The notes under the pieces: generated by a model
The model's database searches: none
The model's input: only the letters and a program-made list of their open reading frames with translations
What the model was told of the DNA's origin: nothing
Part shown: piece after piece, positions 1 through 9,344 of the stretch
How positions within the stretch are numbered: the first letter of the stretch is position 1
Layout of the letters: the number at the start of each line of letters is the position of its first letter
Source: Methanoregula sp.
Lineage (GTDB): Archaea; Halobacteriota; Methanomicrobia; Methanomicrobiales; Methanospirillaceae
Length of the DNA stretch: 64,000 nucleotides
Assembly: GCA_026625165.1 (NCBI GenBank)
Contig: CP112999.1
Location: 1-64,000, forward strand
Direction of reading: 5' to 3'
Position numbers and translations under genes: made by a program

Positions 1-23
1 TTCCACTGGAACCTGCGTCGGGG
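1..23 (+). promoter_or_regulatory. Possible third, weaker ORB-like element at the window edge
   Basis: TTCCACTGGAACCTGCGTCG followed by GGG has the TTCCA-N-TGGAA dyad typical of ORBs. The spacing to the G-run is longer than in the two boxes near orc1/cdc6, and its left flank is outside the window. Confidence 0.4.
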
Positions 24-617
24 CTCCAGATCCCTGCAAGTATTATTTATAGATTTAAACAGGGGTTCGACTGGTCACCTGTTGCAATTATCAAATCCAG
101 TACGGTCCATATTTACCATTTTATTAGAGTATCAAATCACAAAATCCACTGGTATTGATAATCTGAATCCATCCTTTAAATAAAAAATCAAATGACCGGT
201 CTTTTTTCATCATACGTTTTTTTGATCTTGTTTCGAACAGGCACTTGGGAGTGTCCCGGGAATACTTTTAATTGGTAATTCTTTTTTTTTCCGGTCCTGA
301 TGGATTATCCGGTAAGAGAATTACTGAAATACTGTTTTTCCTATCAGCAGATTTATGTGATAAACACTTGGAATTGGGATCTTTGTTGGATCCTGTTGAG
401 AAGAATATCAATTTGGTTTTCCTGATAAGTAGCGGAGTAATTGACGAGATGTGGTTTTCTGTAACTTCTTATCAATTCGTTTGTTGAGACTTTTCAAACA
501 CCCATTTTAATCAATTTTTCAGAACAATTTCGATTTATTTTTATAGGATAAACGAGAGAATTACCAAATGCTTGTGATATAACAAAAAATTTTGATGTGT
601 CTGGTTAATATCGTCCA

Positions 618-644
618 TTTCCAAGCGAAACAAAGGGGTCCCCC
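618..644 (+). promoter_or_regulatory. ORB-like origin recognition box
   Basis: The box reads TTTCCAAGCGAAACAAAGGG and continues into a G-then-C run. The GAAACAAAGGGG segment is identical to that of the box at 773-797. The G-string after the core is the asymmetric contact that Orc1/Cdc6 proteins use to bind in a set orientation. The identity of the box is inferred from its form and position. Confidence 0.7.
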
Positions 645-772
645 TCTTTTTCCTTTGAGAGGCAAAATCTCCTGATTTTCCATAGCACTCTTTAAAATAT
701 AATTTATCAGAATATTACATCAGAAATTACTAAAATCGAGCCCAAATGCAAAAATCACCAAATATTTGAGTG

Positions 773-797
773 TGTTCCATAGGAAACAAAGGGGTTT
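773..797 (+). promoter_or_regulatory. ORB-like origin recognition box immediately upstream of orc1/cdc6
   Basis: TTCCATAGGAAACAAAGGGG contains the near-palindromic TTCCA-TA-GGAA core followed by a G-string, in the same orientation as the box at 618-644. It lies about 65 bases before the preferred orc1/cdc6 start, so initiator binding here could also autoregulate the gene. Confidence 0.7.
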
Positions 798-862
798 ATA
801 AATCAAACAAACAATCACATTTTTTACTTCAAACCACCAAGTCTCAGCTCCTTAGTGACATT

Positions 863-2155
863 ATGCCCGAAATCGAAGACCCTGCAACCGGACTTTTTAA
901 AAAATACCTGACGAATAATAAAATATTCAAAGACCGGGAGGTCCTCCGGCACTCCTACCGACCCCAGATCCTTCCCCACCGCAAACCCCAGATTGATGAA
1001 ATTGCCTCTATCCTTGCACCATCACTGCGCAACGAGACCCCATCAAATATCCTCATCTACGGCAAGACCGGCACAGGAAAGACCGCATGCGCACGGTATG
1101 TCGGGACCGAACTTGAAAAAGCAAGCAGCAACATGGGGACCAGCTGCCAGATTGTTCACCTGAACTGCGAAGTGATCGATACCCAGTACCGTGTACTTGC
1201 ACAGATCGCAAAATGCCTTGATCCTGTGGATGAAGGGGGCAGCGACAAGACCCGTACCCACATCCCTATGACCGGCTGGCCCACCGACCAGGTATATTCC
1301 GAACTCAAGAACCAGCTCGATTCCCGCGGCGGGGTGCTTGTTATCGTACTGGACGAAATTGACAAGCTGGTGAAAAAGAGCGGGGACGACACACTCTATA
1401 ACCTGACACGTATCAACTCCGACCTCAAGAACTCCAAGGTGAGCATTATCGGGATCTCAAATGACCTGAGTTTCAAGGACTTCCTTGACCCCCGCGTCCT
1501 CTCCTCTCTTTCGGAAGAAGAGATTGTATTTCCTCCCTATAATGCCCCGCAGCTTGTTGACATCCTTACGCAGCGCGCGGAGGCAGCATTTGTACCGGGC
1601 GCGATCACGGAGGGGGTTATCCGCCTCTGTTCCGCCCTTGCCGCACAGGAACATGGCGACGCACGGCGCGCTCTCGATTTACTCCGCATTTCAGGTGAAC
1701 TGGCAGACCGTGACGAATCGGAAAAGGTCACCGAGGACCATGCGAAACAGGCGCAGGCCAAGATGGAAACCGACAGCATGATCGAGTGCATTTCGACGCT
1801 GCCGACGCAGAGCAAACTCATACTGTATTCGATGCTGATCTTAGAGCAGCTCGGACAGAATATCTTTACGAGCGGGGAAGTTTCACGTATATATCAGGAT
1901 ATTGCGCCGACAATCCAGCTCGATGTGCTCACCCACCGTCGGATTACAGACCTAATTTCAGAGTTGAACATGCTCGGTGTCATCAACACCCGCGTGGTGA
2001 GCCGTGGGCGCTACGGGCGGACAAAAGAGATGTGGTTTGACACTAACACCGGCAAGATCCGCGAAGTTGTCCTCAAAGACCCGCGGTTGAACGGGTTAAA
2101 GGACCTTGACGTAGCCCAGATGGGAACAAAATGGTTAAAGACATGGTTCAGGTGA
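863..2155 (+). CDS. cdc6: Orc1/Cdc6 family replication initiator
   Basis: This AAA+ ATPase recognises the origin and is thought to load the MCM helicase. It shows a Walker A motif (YGKTGTGKT, about residue 65), Walker B with DEID (VIVLDEIDKL), a sensor 1 Asn in GISND and a sensor 2 Arg in HGDARRALDLL. A C-terminal winged-helix region covers roughly the last 90 residues. The length of 430 residues is normal for the family. The frame is open back to a GTG at 770, but those extra 31 codons translate the ORB-like box and low-complexity sequence. The ATG at 863, giving MPEIEDPATGLF, is therefore preferred. The Lrp gene follows after a few bases. Confidence 0.95.
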   Translation: MPEIEDPATGLFKKYLTNNKIFKDREVLRHSYRPQILPHRKPQIDEIASILAPSLRNETPSNILIYGKTGTGKTACARYVGTELEKASSNMGTSCQIVHLNCEVIDTQYRVLAQIAKCLDPVDEGGSDKTRTHIPMTGWPTDQVYSELKNQLDSRGGVLVIVLDEIDKLVKKSGDDTLYNLTRINSDLKNSKVSIIGISNDLSFKDFLDPRVLSSLSEEEIVFPPYNAPQLVDILTQRAEAAFVPGAITEGVIRLCSALAAQEHGDARRALDLLRISGELADRDESEKVTEDHAKQAQAKMETDSMIECISTLPTQSKLILYSMLILEQLGQNIFTSGEVSRIYQDIAPTIQLDVLTHRRITDLISELNMLGVINTRVVSRGRYGRTKEMWFDTNTGKIREVVLKDPRLNGLKDLDVAQMGTKWLKTWFR

Positions 2156-2161
2156 CGTGGA

Positions 2162-2653
2162 ATGGATGAAAAAGATCTCGAAATCCTGCATATTCTCGAA
2201 GAGAACGGGCGGATCTCACCAGAAGAAATCGCGAATTTGATCACGCTTCCGGCAAAGGATGTTGCCGGCAGAATCTGCGCACTTGAAGAAGCACGCATCA
2301 TCAGGAAGTATACCGCTGTCATCAACTGGGAAAAGGCTGGCAACGGGCAGGTTTCTGCAATCATCGAGTTAAAGGTCAGCCCCGAACGCGATTTTGGCTA
2401 CGACCGGATTGCAGAGCGCCTCTCACGGTTTAACCAGGTCAAGAGCGTACGCCTCATCACGGGCACGTATGACCTCCAGGTCCTTGTCACGGGTAAGGAT
2501 ATGCAGGAGGTCTCCCGGTTTGTCTCGGAACATGTTGCACCGATGGACCGTATCCGCGAGACGGCGACGCATATTATCATGAAGCCGTACAAGGAAAACG
2601 GGAACATACTTTTTGAACAACCGGAAGCGGAACGGCTGCCCTACTCTTTTTAA
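2162..2653 (+). CDS. Lrp/AsnC family transcriptional regulator
   Basis: The N-terminal helix-turn-helix (residues 1-60, including LEENGRISPEEIANLI) is followed by a RAM-type ligand-binding domain (about 65-145, with VKSVRLITGTYDLQVLV), the normal layout of archaeal Lrp-like regulators. It starts 6 bases after orc1/cdc6 and ends 9 bases before an aminotransferase. The three genes are probably transcribed together. Lrp proteins usually sense amino acids, so control of the adjacent aminotransferase is a reasonable inference. The effector cannot be read from the sequence. Confidence 0.92.
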   Translation: MDEKDLEILHILEENGRISPEEIANLITLPAKDVAGRICALEEARIIRKYTAVINWEKAGNGQVSAIIELKVSPERDFGYDRIAERLSRFNQVKSVRLITGTYDLQVLVTGKDMQEVSRFVSEHVAPMDRIRETATHIIMKPYKENGNILFEQPEAERLPYSF

Positions 2654-2662
2654 GGTGCGTAA

Positions 2663-3820
2663 ATGAGAGATTTTATTTCAGGGCGTGCGCAGGAAATTCC
2701 CCCGTCAGGGATCCGAAAATTTTTTGATCTTGTACTCACGATGCAGGACGTGATATCGCTGGGAGTAGGAGAGCCGGATTTTTCCACCCCGTGGAACATC
2801 TGTGAATCAAGCATCTACTCGATCGAGCAGGGGTCGACTTCATACACGTCAAACAAAGGTCTGCAGTCGCTGCGGGAAGCGCTGTCCCGGTATCTTGACC
2901 AGCACTACTGCCTGAAGTATGACAGCGAGGACGAGATCATCATCACGAGCGGCGTATCGGAAGCCCTGGACATTTCAATCCGTGCAATCACTGACCCCGG
3001 TGATGAAATTCTCATTGCCCAGCCCAGTTATGTCTCCTATGCGCCCTGTGTCACCCTTGCAGGGGGGATTCCCGTCCCGGTTGAATGCACGGAAAAAGAC
3101 CGTTTCAAGCTCAACTCCGACACCCTCGCTGAAAAGATAACCAGGAAGTCCAAGGCGCTCATGATAAATTTCCCCAACAACCCGACAGGGGCCGTCATGC
3201 GGGAGGAGGATCTCAAGCCAATCGCTGACCTTGTCATCGACAATGACCTATTGCTTATTTCCGACGAGGTGTATGCAGAGCTTACCTATGAAGGAAGGCA
3301 TGTCGCCACCGCGACTATTCAGGATCTCCGGGAACGGACGATCACGCTCAACGGGTTCTCCAAGGCATATGCGATGACCGGGTGGCGTGTCGGATTTCTC
3401 TGCGCCCCCAAACCGCTCTGCGAGGCGGCGCTTAAAATTCACCAGTACGTGATGCTCTGTGCCCCGGCGATGGGGCAGGTTGCGGCGCTTGAGGCGATCC
3501 GGTCTGCGGAGGAGGAGAAGAACAGGATGGTGGATGAGTATCGGCTCCGGCGCAACATGTTTATTGCCGGCTTAAACCGGATCGGGCTTCCCTGCCATAC
3601 TCCGGACGGGGCGTTCTATGCGTTCCCATCGGTGAAGGAGACCGGGCTTTCCGATACGGAATTTGCCGAACGACTCTTAAAGGAACAAAGGGTCGCCGTT
3701 GTCCCCGGCAGTGTGTTTGGAGCTGGCGGAAAAGACCATCTCCGCTGCGCCTATGCAGTTTCCCGGAAACAACTGACTGATGCACTGGGGCGGATAGAAA
3801 AATTCATGGCAGACCTCTAG
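2663..3820 (+). CDS. PLP-dependent class I/II aminotransferase
   Basis: This 385-residue fold-type I aminotransferase resembles the aspartate/aromatic group of archaea. The PLP-binding lysine lies in NGFSKAYAMTGWR (about residue 232). NFPNNPTGAV and ISDEVYAELTY supply the Asn and Asp/Tyr that hold the cofactor, and a late Arg in HLRCAYAVS fits the carboxylate-binding Arg. The likely reaction is transfer of an amino group between an amino acid and a 2-oxo acid. Substrate choice between aspartate, alanine and aromatic amino acids cannot be settled here. It is closely coupled to the Lrp gene upstream. Confidence 0.9.
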   Translation: MRDFISGRAQEIPPSGIRKFFDLVLTMQDVISLGVGEPDFSTPWNICESSIYSIEQGSTSYTSNKGLQSLREALSRYLDQHYCLKYDSEDEIIITSGVSEALDISIRAITDPGDEILIAQPSYVSYAPCVTLAGGIPVPVECTEKDRFKLNSDTLAEKITRKSKALMINFPNNPTGAVMREEDLKPIADLVIDNDLLLISDEVYAELTYEGRHVATATIQDLRERTITLNGFSKAYAMTGWRVGFLCAPKPLCEAALKIHQYVMLCAPAMGQVAALEAIRSAEEEKNRMVDEYRLRRNMFIAGLNRIGLPCHTPDGAFYAFPSVKETGLSDTEFAERLLKEQRVAVVPGSVFGAGGKDHLRCAYAVSRKQLTDALGRIEKFMADL

Positions 3821-4026
3821 GCCTGTCCGGCGCAGGAAACGATCCTTATTTTGCCGGTTAAAAAAACCCGGGATTTTTTTAAAAAATTGCATGTCCTGCC
3901 AAAACGACAATTTCTTACTTGTTCTCATGGAATTTCCCTGATTTTTTTTATCGCGTCATTCCGTTCGCGCATTTTAGCTGAGGGATATTTTATTTCCAGA
4001 TTCAACCAACACTACTTGATATCTCA

Positions 4027-5040
4027 ATGAGCTGTTCAATTATCGTTGGTGGTTTTTTTGGTGATGAGGGGAAGGGCAAGATCGTCGCCCACATCGCTTT
4101 CAAGGACAAACCCGTCATCATTTCCCGCGGCGGTGTCGGCCCGAACGCCGGGCACACCGTAAAAGTCGGCGAGAAGGAATACGGGGTCAGGATGGTCCCG
4201 TCAGGTTTTGTATACAAGGATGCGAAACTCTGCATAGGGAGCGGCGTACTCGTCGATCCCCGGGTCCTCAAACAGGAGGTGGAACGCCTCAATGTCCGGG
4301 GAAGGGTCTTTGTTGACCGGCGGTGCGGTATTATAACCGAGGACCATATCGCCCGGGACAAAGGCAGCGCTCACCTGTCAAAGAAGATCGGCAGCACTGG
4401 TTCCGGCTGCGGCCCCGCAAACTCGGACCGGGTGATGCGGGTAGCCCCGCAGGCAAAGGATGTGCCGGAGCTTGCAGAGTACCTGCTCGATGTGCCAAAG
4501 GCGATCGACGACGAACTGAAGGCAGGAAACGTCGTCCTGCTGGAAGGGACCCAGGGGTTTGGGATCTCGCTCTATTACGGTACGTACCCGTTTGTCACGA
4601 GCAAGGATACATCCGCATCCCAGATCGCGGCGGACAACGGTGTCGGCCCCACCAAAATCGATGACGTTATCGTAGTCTTCAAGGCATACCCGACCCGTGT
4701 CGGGGAAGGACCGTTCTCCACCGAGATGACTGCCGACACGTCAGATGCGATGGGGATCCAGGAGTTTGGCACGGTGACCCACCGCAAGCGCAGGATTGGC
4801 GGGTGGGACGGCGGGATGGCACGGTATTCCGCGATGATCAACGGATGCACCCAGGCGGCAATCACGGGAATTGACAGGGTGGACAAGTCCTGTTTTGGTG
4901 TGACCGAATATGAAAAACTCACAAAAAAAGCAAAAGACTTTGTAAAACAGGCTGAAGCAGATATCGGATGCCCCGTCACCCTCATCTCTACCGGCCCCGA
5001 GATCACCCAGATCATCGATATCAGGGATGAAGTCCGATGA
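4027..5040 (+). CDS. purA: Adenylosuccinate synthetase, short archaeal form
   Basis: The enzyme joins IMP and aspartate with GTP hydrolysis to make adenylosuccinate in AMP synthesis. The N-terminus carries the GTP loop GFFGDEGKGK with the catalytic Asp. GPNAGHTV supplies the catalytic His, and GSTGSGCGPA, LLEGTQGFGISLYYGTYPFVT and GVTEYEKLTKK are further family blocks. At 337 residues it is shorter than bacterial PurA (about 430), as in many archaea. Its stop overlaps the next gene start by four bases (ATGA), so a Trm112-like protein is translated from the same message. Confidence 0.95.
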   Translation: MSCSIIVGGFFGDEGKGKIVAHIAFKDKPVIISRGGVGPNAGHTVKVGEKEYGVRMVPSGFVYKDAKLCIGSGVLVDPRVLKQEVERLNVRGRVFVDRRCGIITEDHIARDKGSAHLSKKIGSTGSGCGPANSDRVMRVAPQAKDVPELAEYLLDVPKAIDDELKAGNVVLLEGTQGFGISLYYGTYPFVTSKDTSASQIAADNGVGPTKIDDVIVVFKAYPTRVGEGPFSTEMTADTSDAMGIQEFGTVTHRKRRIGGWDGGMARYSAMINGCTQAAITGIDRVDKSCFGVTEYEKLTKKAKDFVKQAEADIGCPVTLISTGPEITQIIDIRDEVR

Positions 5041-5219
5041 GGCGCAAGCTCCTCGATATTCTCTGCTGCCCCGTCTGCAAGGGAGACCTCGGGCTCACTG
5101 TTGGCGAAGAGAACGAGCACGAGATCCTTGAGGGAGTGCTTGCCTGTAAAAAGTGCGGGGTCGATTACCCCATACATGAAGGCATCCCCGATCTCCTTCC
5201 CCGCCCCCTCAACGAATAA
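5037..5219 (+). CDS. Trm112-like zinc-ribbon protein
   Basis: This 60-residue protein has paired cysteines (CCPVCKGDL and CKKCGVDYP) and the ending YPIHEGIPDLLP, the hallmark of the Trm112/UPF0434 family. In archaea and eukaryotes Trm112 binds and activates several SAM-dependent methyltransferases acting on tRNA, rRNA and release factor. No methyltransferase is adjacent; it overlaps purA by four bases and precedes an unknown membrane protein. The partner is therefore probably encoded elsewhere. Confidence 0.88.
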   Translation: MRRKLLDILCCPVCKGDLGLTVGEENEHEILEGVLACKKCGVDYPIHEGIPDLLPRPLNE

Positions 5220-5230
5220 CAGGTGTTTAC

Positions 5231-5803
5231 ATGTCGCTGCCGTTGTCTGTTGCCTCCGTCCTGCAGGGGCAGGGAGCACCGGACAACGCGTATGATATTT
5301 ACTTAAACAGGAGCGGGATCAATGCCATCGAGGTCCCGAAAGGACCTGTCAACGTGGAGATCGGGGGTATCCTGACATTAAAATTTTTAAACCGCGGATC
5401 ACCGATCCATATCACGATCACCACCTCAAATGCCGGGATGTATACCTCCTTTTTTCACGAAAACCTCTATATTGTCGATGAGACGCACTTCTCGATCTCC
5501 ATAAACCCGGACTGCCCCGCAGGGTTCTTTGACATCGAGATCATCACCGGGTATGGCGTGATGAAGGCAACGTTCCGTGTCGAAGTTGTCCGCGGGCTCC
5601 TCCAGCCCGCATCACAGAGGATCCGGGAACCGCCACTGCAGCCGGTTGCCCGCGGCCGCCCGCACCCCCTCATGATATCCATGGGGATTGCCCTCATACT
5701 GTATTCTGCCTGGCTGTACCTGAAGATCGATCTCCTCAACACGGCCTCATTTCTCACGCTGATCATCGGGGCTGTCTATACATGGTACCGGCAGACCCTG
5801 TGA
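5231..5803 (+). CDS. Conserved membrane-anchored protein of unknown function
   Basis: The 190-residue protein has an N-terminal part of about 130 residues rich in beta-strand-like stretches (VNVEIGGILTLKFLNRG, FFDIEIITGYGVMKATFRVEV). A proline-rich linker follows, then two C-terminal hydrophobic helices (about 147-185). This suggests a beta-sandwich domain tethered to the membrane. It resembles short methanogen proteins of uncharacterised type, and no function is assigned. The end of the gene overlaps cbiB by 22 bases, placing it within the purA-pdxT run. Confidence 0.8.
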   Translation: MSLPLSVASVLQGQGAPDNAYDIYLNRSGINAIEVPKGPVNVEIGGILTLKFLNRGSPIHITITTSNAGMYTSFFHENLYIVDETHFSISINPDCPAGFFDIEIITGYGVMKATFRVEVVRGLLQPASQRIREPPLQPVARGRPHPLMISMGIALILYSAWLYLKIDLLNTASFLTLIIGAVYTWYRQTL

Positions 5804-6729
5804 TAGCGCTCCCGGTATTCGTGCTCGCTGCTGCTCTTATCATCGACCGGTGTATCGGGGATCCGCACTCGCCACTCCACCCGGTTGCCCTCATCGGCCG
5901 GTTTATCGCATGGTGGGGAAAACCCGGGCGATACGATGCGGGCCTGCAACGCGCCACCGGTGCAGTCCTCTGGGTTGTGACGGTGACAGTCGTTGCAGTC
6001 CCCGTCTTCCTTTTCGGGAAATTCGCACCCTGGTACCTGTATCTTCTTATTGCACCGTTCCTGCTCAAGTACTGTTTTGCCTGGCGGTCTCTTGAGGAAC
6101 ATGCAGGTGCTGTAATCGAAGCGCTCAAAGATGGAGCGGACGCCGGGAGAGTCCGGGTGCGGATGCTTGTCTCCCGGGATACAGCAACCCTTGACACGGA
6201 CCAGATCCTTTCTGCTGCCTACGAGTCACTGGCCGAGAACCTTACCGACAGCATCGTCTCCCCGTTTTTCTGGTACTCACTCTTCGGGCTTGCCGGGGCA
6301 GCGGTGTACCGTGCGGCAAATACGATGGATGCGATGCTCGGGTACCGCGACGAGCGGGAACGGCTCGGCTGGTTTTCTGCCCGGATGGACGACATCCTCA
6401 ACTGGATCCCGGCCCGGGTCACGGTCATCCTCCTTTTTGTCTATTTTGCCTGCCGGGGCAGGTTAACGCCATCCTATCACATGATGCGGCGTGACGGGGC
6501 GCACCGCCCCGGCTTCAATGGCGGGATCGTAATGGCAGCGATGGCGGGCGGGGCAGGGGTCAGGTTCGAAAAGCCCGGTGTGTACACCATCGGTGACGGT
6601 GAACGGTCTCTTGAAGAGGGCGGCAGGGAGATTTTAAGGGCGGTCCGTGCGGTTACGCTGATGGCGGCTCTTGCTGCCGCTTGTACTCTGATTTTATTGG
6701 GAACATGGATCAATAGTATGGGCATATGA
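5782..6729 (+). CDS. cbiB: Adenosylcobinamide-phosphate synthase (CobD/CbiB)
   Basis: This integral membrane enzyme attaches the aminopropanol phosphate arm to adenosylcobyric acid in cobalamin synthesis. Diagnostic stretches are [18 protein letters not shown] near the N-terminus, [27 protein letters not shown] and [12 protein letters not shown] in the middle, and [13 protein letters not shown] near the C-terminus. Several hydrophobic helices are evident and the 315-residue length is typical. Methanogens need corrinoids for the Mtr methyltransferase, so a de novo pathway gene is expected. It overlaps both neighbours, and its stop codon overlaps the pdxS start. Confidence 0.93.
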   Translation: MVPADPVIALPVFVLAAALIIDRCIGDPHSPLHPVALIGRFIAWWGKPGRYDAGLQRATGAVLWVVTVTVVAVPVFLFGKFAPWYLYLLIAPFLLKYCFAWRSLEEHAGAVIEALKDGADAGRVRVRMLVSRDTATLDTDQILSAAYESLAENLTDSIVSPFFWYSLFGLAGAAVYRAANTMDAMLGYRDERERLGWFSARMDDILNWIPARVTVILLFVYFACRGRLTPSYHMMRRDGAHRPGFNGGIVMAAMAGGAGVRFEKPGVYTIGDGERSLEEGGREILRAVRAVTLMAALAAACTLILLGTWINSMGI

Positions 6730-7622
6730 AACTTGAGGAACTAAGGTTCGGGACCGAGCTTCTCAAGCGCGGCTTTGCATCCATGCAGAAGGGGGGCGTT
6801 ATCATGGATGTCGTCAATGCCGGGCAGGCAAAGATTGCCGAGGAGGCGGGTGCCGTGGCAGTCATGGCATTGGAGCGGGTGCCAGCCGATATCCGGAAGA
6901 CAGGGGGGGTCGCCCGCATGGCAGACCCCCAGATCGTGGCAGAGATCATCGATGCGGTCTCTATTCCGGTGATGGGCAAGGTGCGGATCGGCCATTTTGT
7001 CGAGGCGCAGGTGCTGGAGACCCTTGGCGTTGACATGATCGACGAGAGCGAGGTGCTGACACCGGCAGACGAACAATACCATATCGATAAGAAAAAATTC
7101 ACTGTCCCCTTCGTCTGTGGTGCGCGCGACCTCGGCGAGGCGCTGCGAAGGATTCACGAGGGTGCAGCGATGATCCGGACAAAAGGAGAGGCAGGCACGG
7201 GCAATGTTGTCGAAGCAGTCCGGCACATGCGTGCGATCATGGGGTCAATCCGGGCCCTTAAAGGGATGGACAAGCAGGAGATGACTGATTATGCCCGCGA
7301 TATCGAAGCACCGGCCGAGCTTGTCATCGAATGCTCCGAACGCGGCAGGCTCCCGGTAGTAAACTTCTCCGCGGGTGGGATCGCCACACCTGCAGATGCA
7401 GGGCTCATGATGCAGCTTGGTGCAGATGGCGTATTTGTCGGCTCCGGGATTTTCAAGTCCTCAAACCCCCAGAAGATGGCAAAAGCGATCGTCGAAGCGG
7501 TCAACCATTACGAGGACGCAAAAGTCATCGCCTCTGTCAGCAGGGGGCTCGGTGACGCAATGCCCGGGCTCGATGTCCACACGCTGCGCGAGGACGAGGT
7601 GCTGCAGTACCGTGGGCGTTAG
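6726..7622 (+). CDS. pdxS: Pyridoxal 5'-phosphate synthase, lyase subunit PdxS
   Basis: PdxS builds PLP from ribose 5-phosphate, glyceraldehyde 3-phosphate and ammonia supplied by PdxT. The sequence is a strongly conserved TIM barrel: [45 protein letters not shown] with a catalytic lysine, [12 protein letters not shown], and the phosphate loop [18 protein letters not shown]. The length of 298 residues is standard. It overlaps cbiB at the start and pdxT at the end, consistent with coupled synthesis of the PdxS-PdxT complex. Confidence 0.97.
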   Translation: MKLEELRFGTELLKRGFASMQKGGVIMDVVNAGQAKIAEEAGAVAVMALERVPADIRKTGGVARMADPQIVAEIIDAVSIPVMGKVRIGHFVEAQVLETLGVDMIDESEVLTPADEQYHIDKKKFTVPFVCGARDLGEALRRIHEGAAMIRTKGEAGTGNVVEAVRHMRAIMGSIRALKGMDKQEMTDYARDIEAPAELVIECSERGRLPVVNFSAGGIATPADAGLMMQLGADGVFVGSGIFKSSNPQKMAKAIVEAVNHYEDAKVIASVSRGLGDAMPGLDVHTLREDEVLQYRGR

Positions 7623-8202
7623 GATCGGCGTGCTGGCCCTGCAGGGTAATGTGAGCGAGCACATCGATGCGTTCGTGTGTGCTCTCGGGCGCACAGGGCA
7701 GGCGCCCCATTCCTTTGTTTTTCCAGTTAAAAAAGCTAAAGAGATATCCGGGTGCGATGCGCTTGCTATTCCTGGTGGCGAGTCCACAACAATTTCCCGG
7801 CTGATTGAAAAGAACCAGCTCTATGAACCTATCCGGAACTTTTCCGGGGGCATTTTTGCGACCTGTGCAGGGATGGTGCTCATGGCAACCCGTGTGGACG
7901 ATCCCCGCGTCCGCCCGCTCGGGCTCATTGATATGGCCGTCGACAGGAATGCATTCGGACGCCAGAAGGATTCATTTGAGGCAGATCTCTTCGTGCAGGG
8001 GATTGTAGGTGGGCCGTTCCATGCCATCTTCATCCGGGCGCCGGTTGCAACAGATGCAGGTACCGGTGTGCATGTGCTTGCCCGCATCAGCCAGGGAATT
8101 GTTGCTGTAGAGCAGGGGAAACACATGGCGCTTGCGTTCCACCCGGAACTTGTCAGTGATACCCGGCTGCATGAGCGCTTTTTAACAAAACAGGTATTAT
8201 AA
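7612..8202 (+). CDS. pdxT: Pyridoxal 5'-phosphate synthase, glutaminase subunit PdxT
   Basis: This class I glutamine amidotransferase feeds ammonia to PdxS. Conserved blocks are [23 protein letters not shown], the nucleophile Cys in [11 protein letters not shown], and His and Glu in AFHPEL. The GTG at 7612 is chosen as the start because it gives the family N-terminus and overlaps the pdxS stop by 11 bases. The same frame stays open farther upstream, but that part is antiphase to pdxS and shows no PdxT character. It is the last gene of the run. Confidence 0.95.
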   Translation: MGVRIGVLALQGNVSEHIDAFVCALGRTGQAPHSFVFPVKKAKEISGCDALAIPGGESTTISRLIEKNQLYEPIRNFSGGIFATCAGMVLMATRVDDPRVRPLGLIDMAVDRNAFGRQKDSFEADLFVQGIVGGPFHAIFIRAPVATDAGTGVHVLARISQGIVAVEQGKHMALAFHPELVSDTRLHERFLTKQVL

Positions 8203-8358
8203 CACATCCATCCGGATACAACCAAAAACCATTATCTCTCCCCTAGATCATGCTCTTTGAATGGCGGCAAAAAAGAAGCGCCATCCTTTCCCCGGACTAA
8301 TACGGCCTGATTATTTTCAGGAGACCTGATCAGGAAAAGAGGGGTTTATCGTTCCCTT

Positions 8359-8601
8359 TTATCTTTCCCATATGGTTTCGTTGTCATACAGGATCTTCCG
8401 TATCCGGTGATAGGGGATATATTTTGCACCGGATTCCATTTGGATCTCGAAATAATAAGGTCCGAGGGTGCGTATTTCTCTGCCCCTGACACATGAGCGG
8501 TCTCCGGGTGCACCCCGGTCAACATACCATATAAGCAAATCTGAAAAATCATATCGTGCATCGTGCCAGTATTTCAAGAGAAGTTCATGGCTTGTCAGCA
8601 T
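8359..8601 (-). CDS. DUF504/UPF0248 family small protein
   Basis: The 80-residue protein has the pattern of the archaeal DUF504 family: SHELLLKYWHDARYDFSDL at the start, IWYVDRGAPG in the middle and YIPYHRIRKILYDNETIWER at the end. Related domains have been proposed to recognise RNA ends carrying cyclic phosphate, so an RNA-processing role is possible but unproven. It is divergent from the methyltransferase gene beginning at 8667. Confidence 0.8.
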   Translation of the reverse strand: MLTSHELLLKYWHDARYDFSDLLIWYVDRGAPGDRSCVRGREIRTLGPYYFEIQMESGAKYIPYHRIRKILYDNETIWER

Positions 8602-8666
8602 TGGCCACCAGCACTGAATTGATTACATAGTGTGCACCACATATCAGGAAAAAGGAATCCTGCATC

Positions 8667-9344
8667 ATGGAACACATTCGCACCGCGTTTGACGCTGTCG
8701 CATCTGAGTATGACGCCCAACGGCAATATGTGATCCCCGCGCTTGACACATTTTACGGGACCGCTGTCTGGGCGGCGGACTGGACTGGGCCCAGCCCGGC
8801 GATTCTGGACATCGGAGCAGGCACGGGCCTGCTCAGCGCCCTGATGCTGCAGAGATACCCGGACGCGGCTCTCACACTCCTTGACATATCCGATGAAATG
8901 CTCAAGGTTGCACGACAGCGTTTTTTTAAAAATACGAAAGTCCGTTATATTGTCGGTGATTATGTTAAAACGGGTCTTGAAGGCCGGTACGACCTGATTT
9001 GTTCTGCGCTCTCGATCCATCATCTCACACACGAGGACAAGGAGCACCTTTACCGGCGGATTTACATGGCACTGAACCCGGGCGGCGTTTTTGTGAATGC
9101 CGACCAGGCGGCAGGGGAGACCCCTGCGCTGGACCGGCACTATATGCAGTACTGGGATGAATTTGTCCGCAACGGCCCGCTGGGTGCAGATGAGCAGGCC
9201 GCGATCCTGAAGCGGCGGGCTGAGCTGGATCGGAACGCGAAACTTTCCGTGCAACTGGGATGGCTGCGGGACTGCGGTTTTTCTGATGTGGATGTCGTAT
9301 ACCGGAACCGGATTTTTGTTGTGCTGACGGGCAGGAAGGAATAA
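8667..9344 (+). CDS. Class I SAM-dependent methyltransferase
   Basis: A Rossmann-type methyltransferase of 225 residues. Motif I is ILDIGAGTGLLSALML (about residues 47-62), followed by the acidic loop TLLDISDEML. YDLICSALSIHHLTHEDK and LNPGGVFVNAD are post-motif I and motif III segments. The closest general type is the small-molecule group (UbiE/Tam-like), and the substrate is unknown. The adjacent genes do not point to a pathway. Confidence 0.88.
   Translation: MEHIRTAFDAVASEYDAQRQYVIPALDTFYGTAVWAADWTGPSPAILDIGAGTGLLSALMLQRYPDAALTLLDISDEMLKVARQRFFKNTKVRYIVGDYVKTGLEGRYDLICSALSIHHLTHEDKEHLYRRIYMALNPGGVFVNADQAAGETPALDRHYMQYWDEFVRNGPLGADEQAAILKRRAELDRNAKLSVQLGWLRDCGFSDVDVVYRNRIFVVLTGRKE

Larger units (their letters stand above)
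1..862. other. Probable chromosomal replication origin (oriC) next to orc1/cdc6
   Basis: This AT-rich stretch holds no convincing gene and lies directly upstream of an Orc1/Cdc6 initiator, the usual position of archaeal origins. Two boxes near its right end (618-644 and 773-797) share GAAACAAAGGGG, the core-plus-G-string arrangement of archaeal origin recognition boxes. A looser TTCCA-N-TGGAA element with a G-run sits at the left edge (1-23) and may continue outside the window. The long A/T-rich interval between them could be the duplex-unwinding element. An open frame at 272-487 shows no family resemblance and is not called. Origin function is inferred. Confidence 0.7.

Noticed and set aside
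272-487. 71-codon frame in the origin region
   Set aside because: It has no ribosome-binding site, no family resemblance and a composition typical of AT-rich non-coding DNA.
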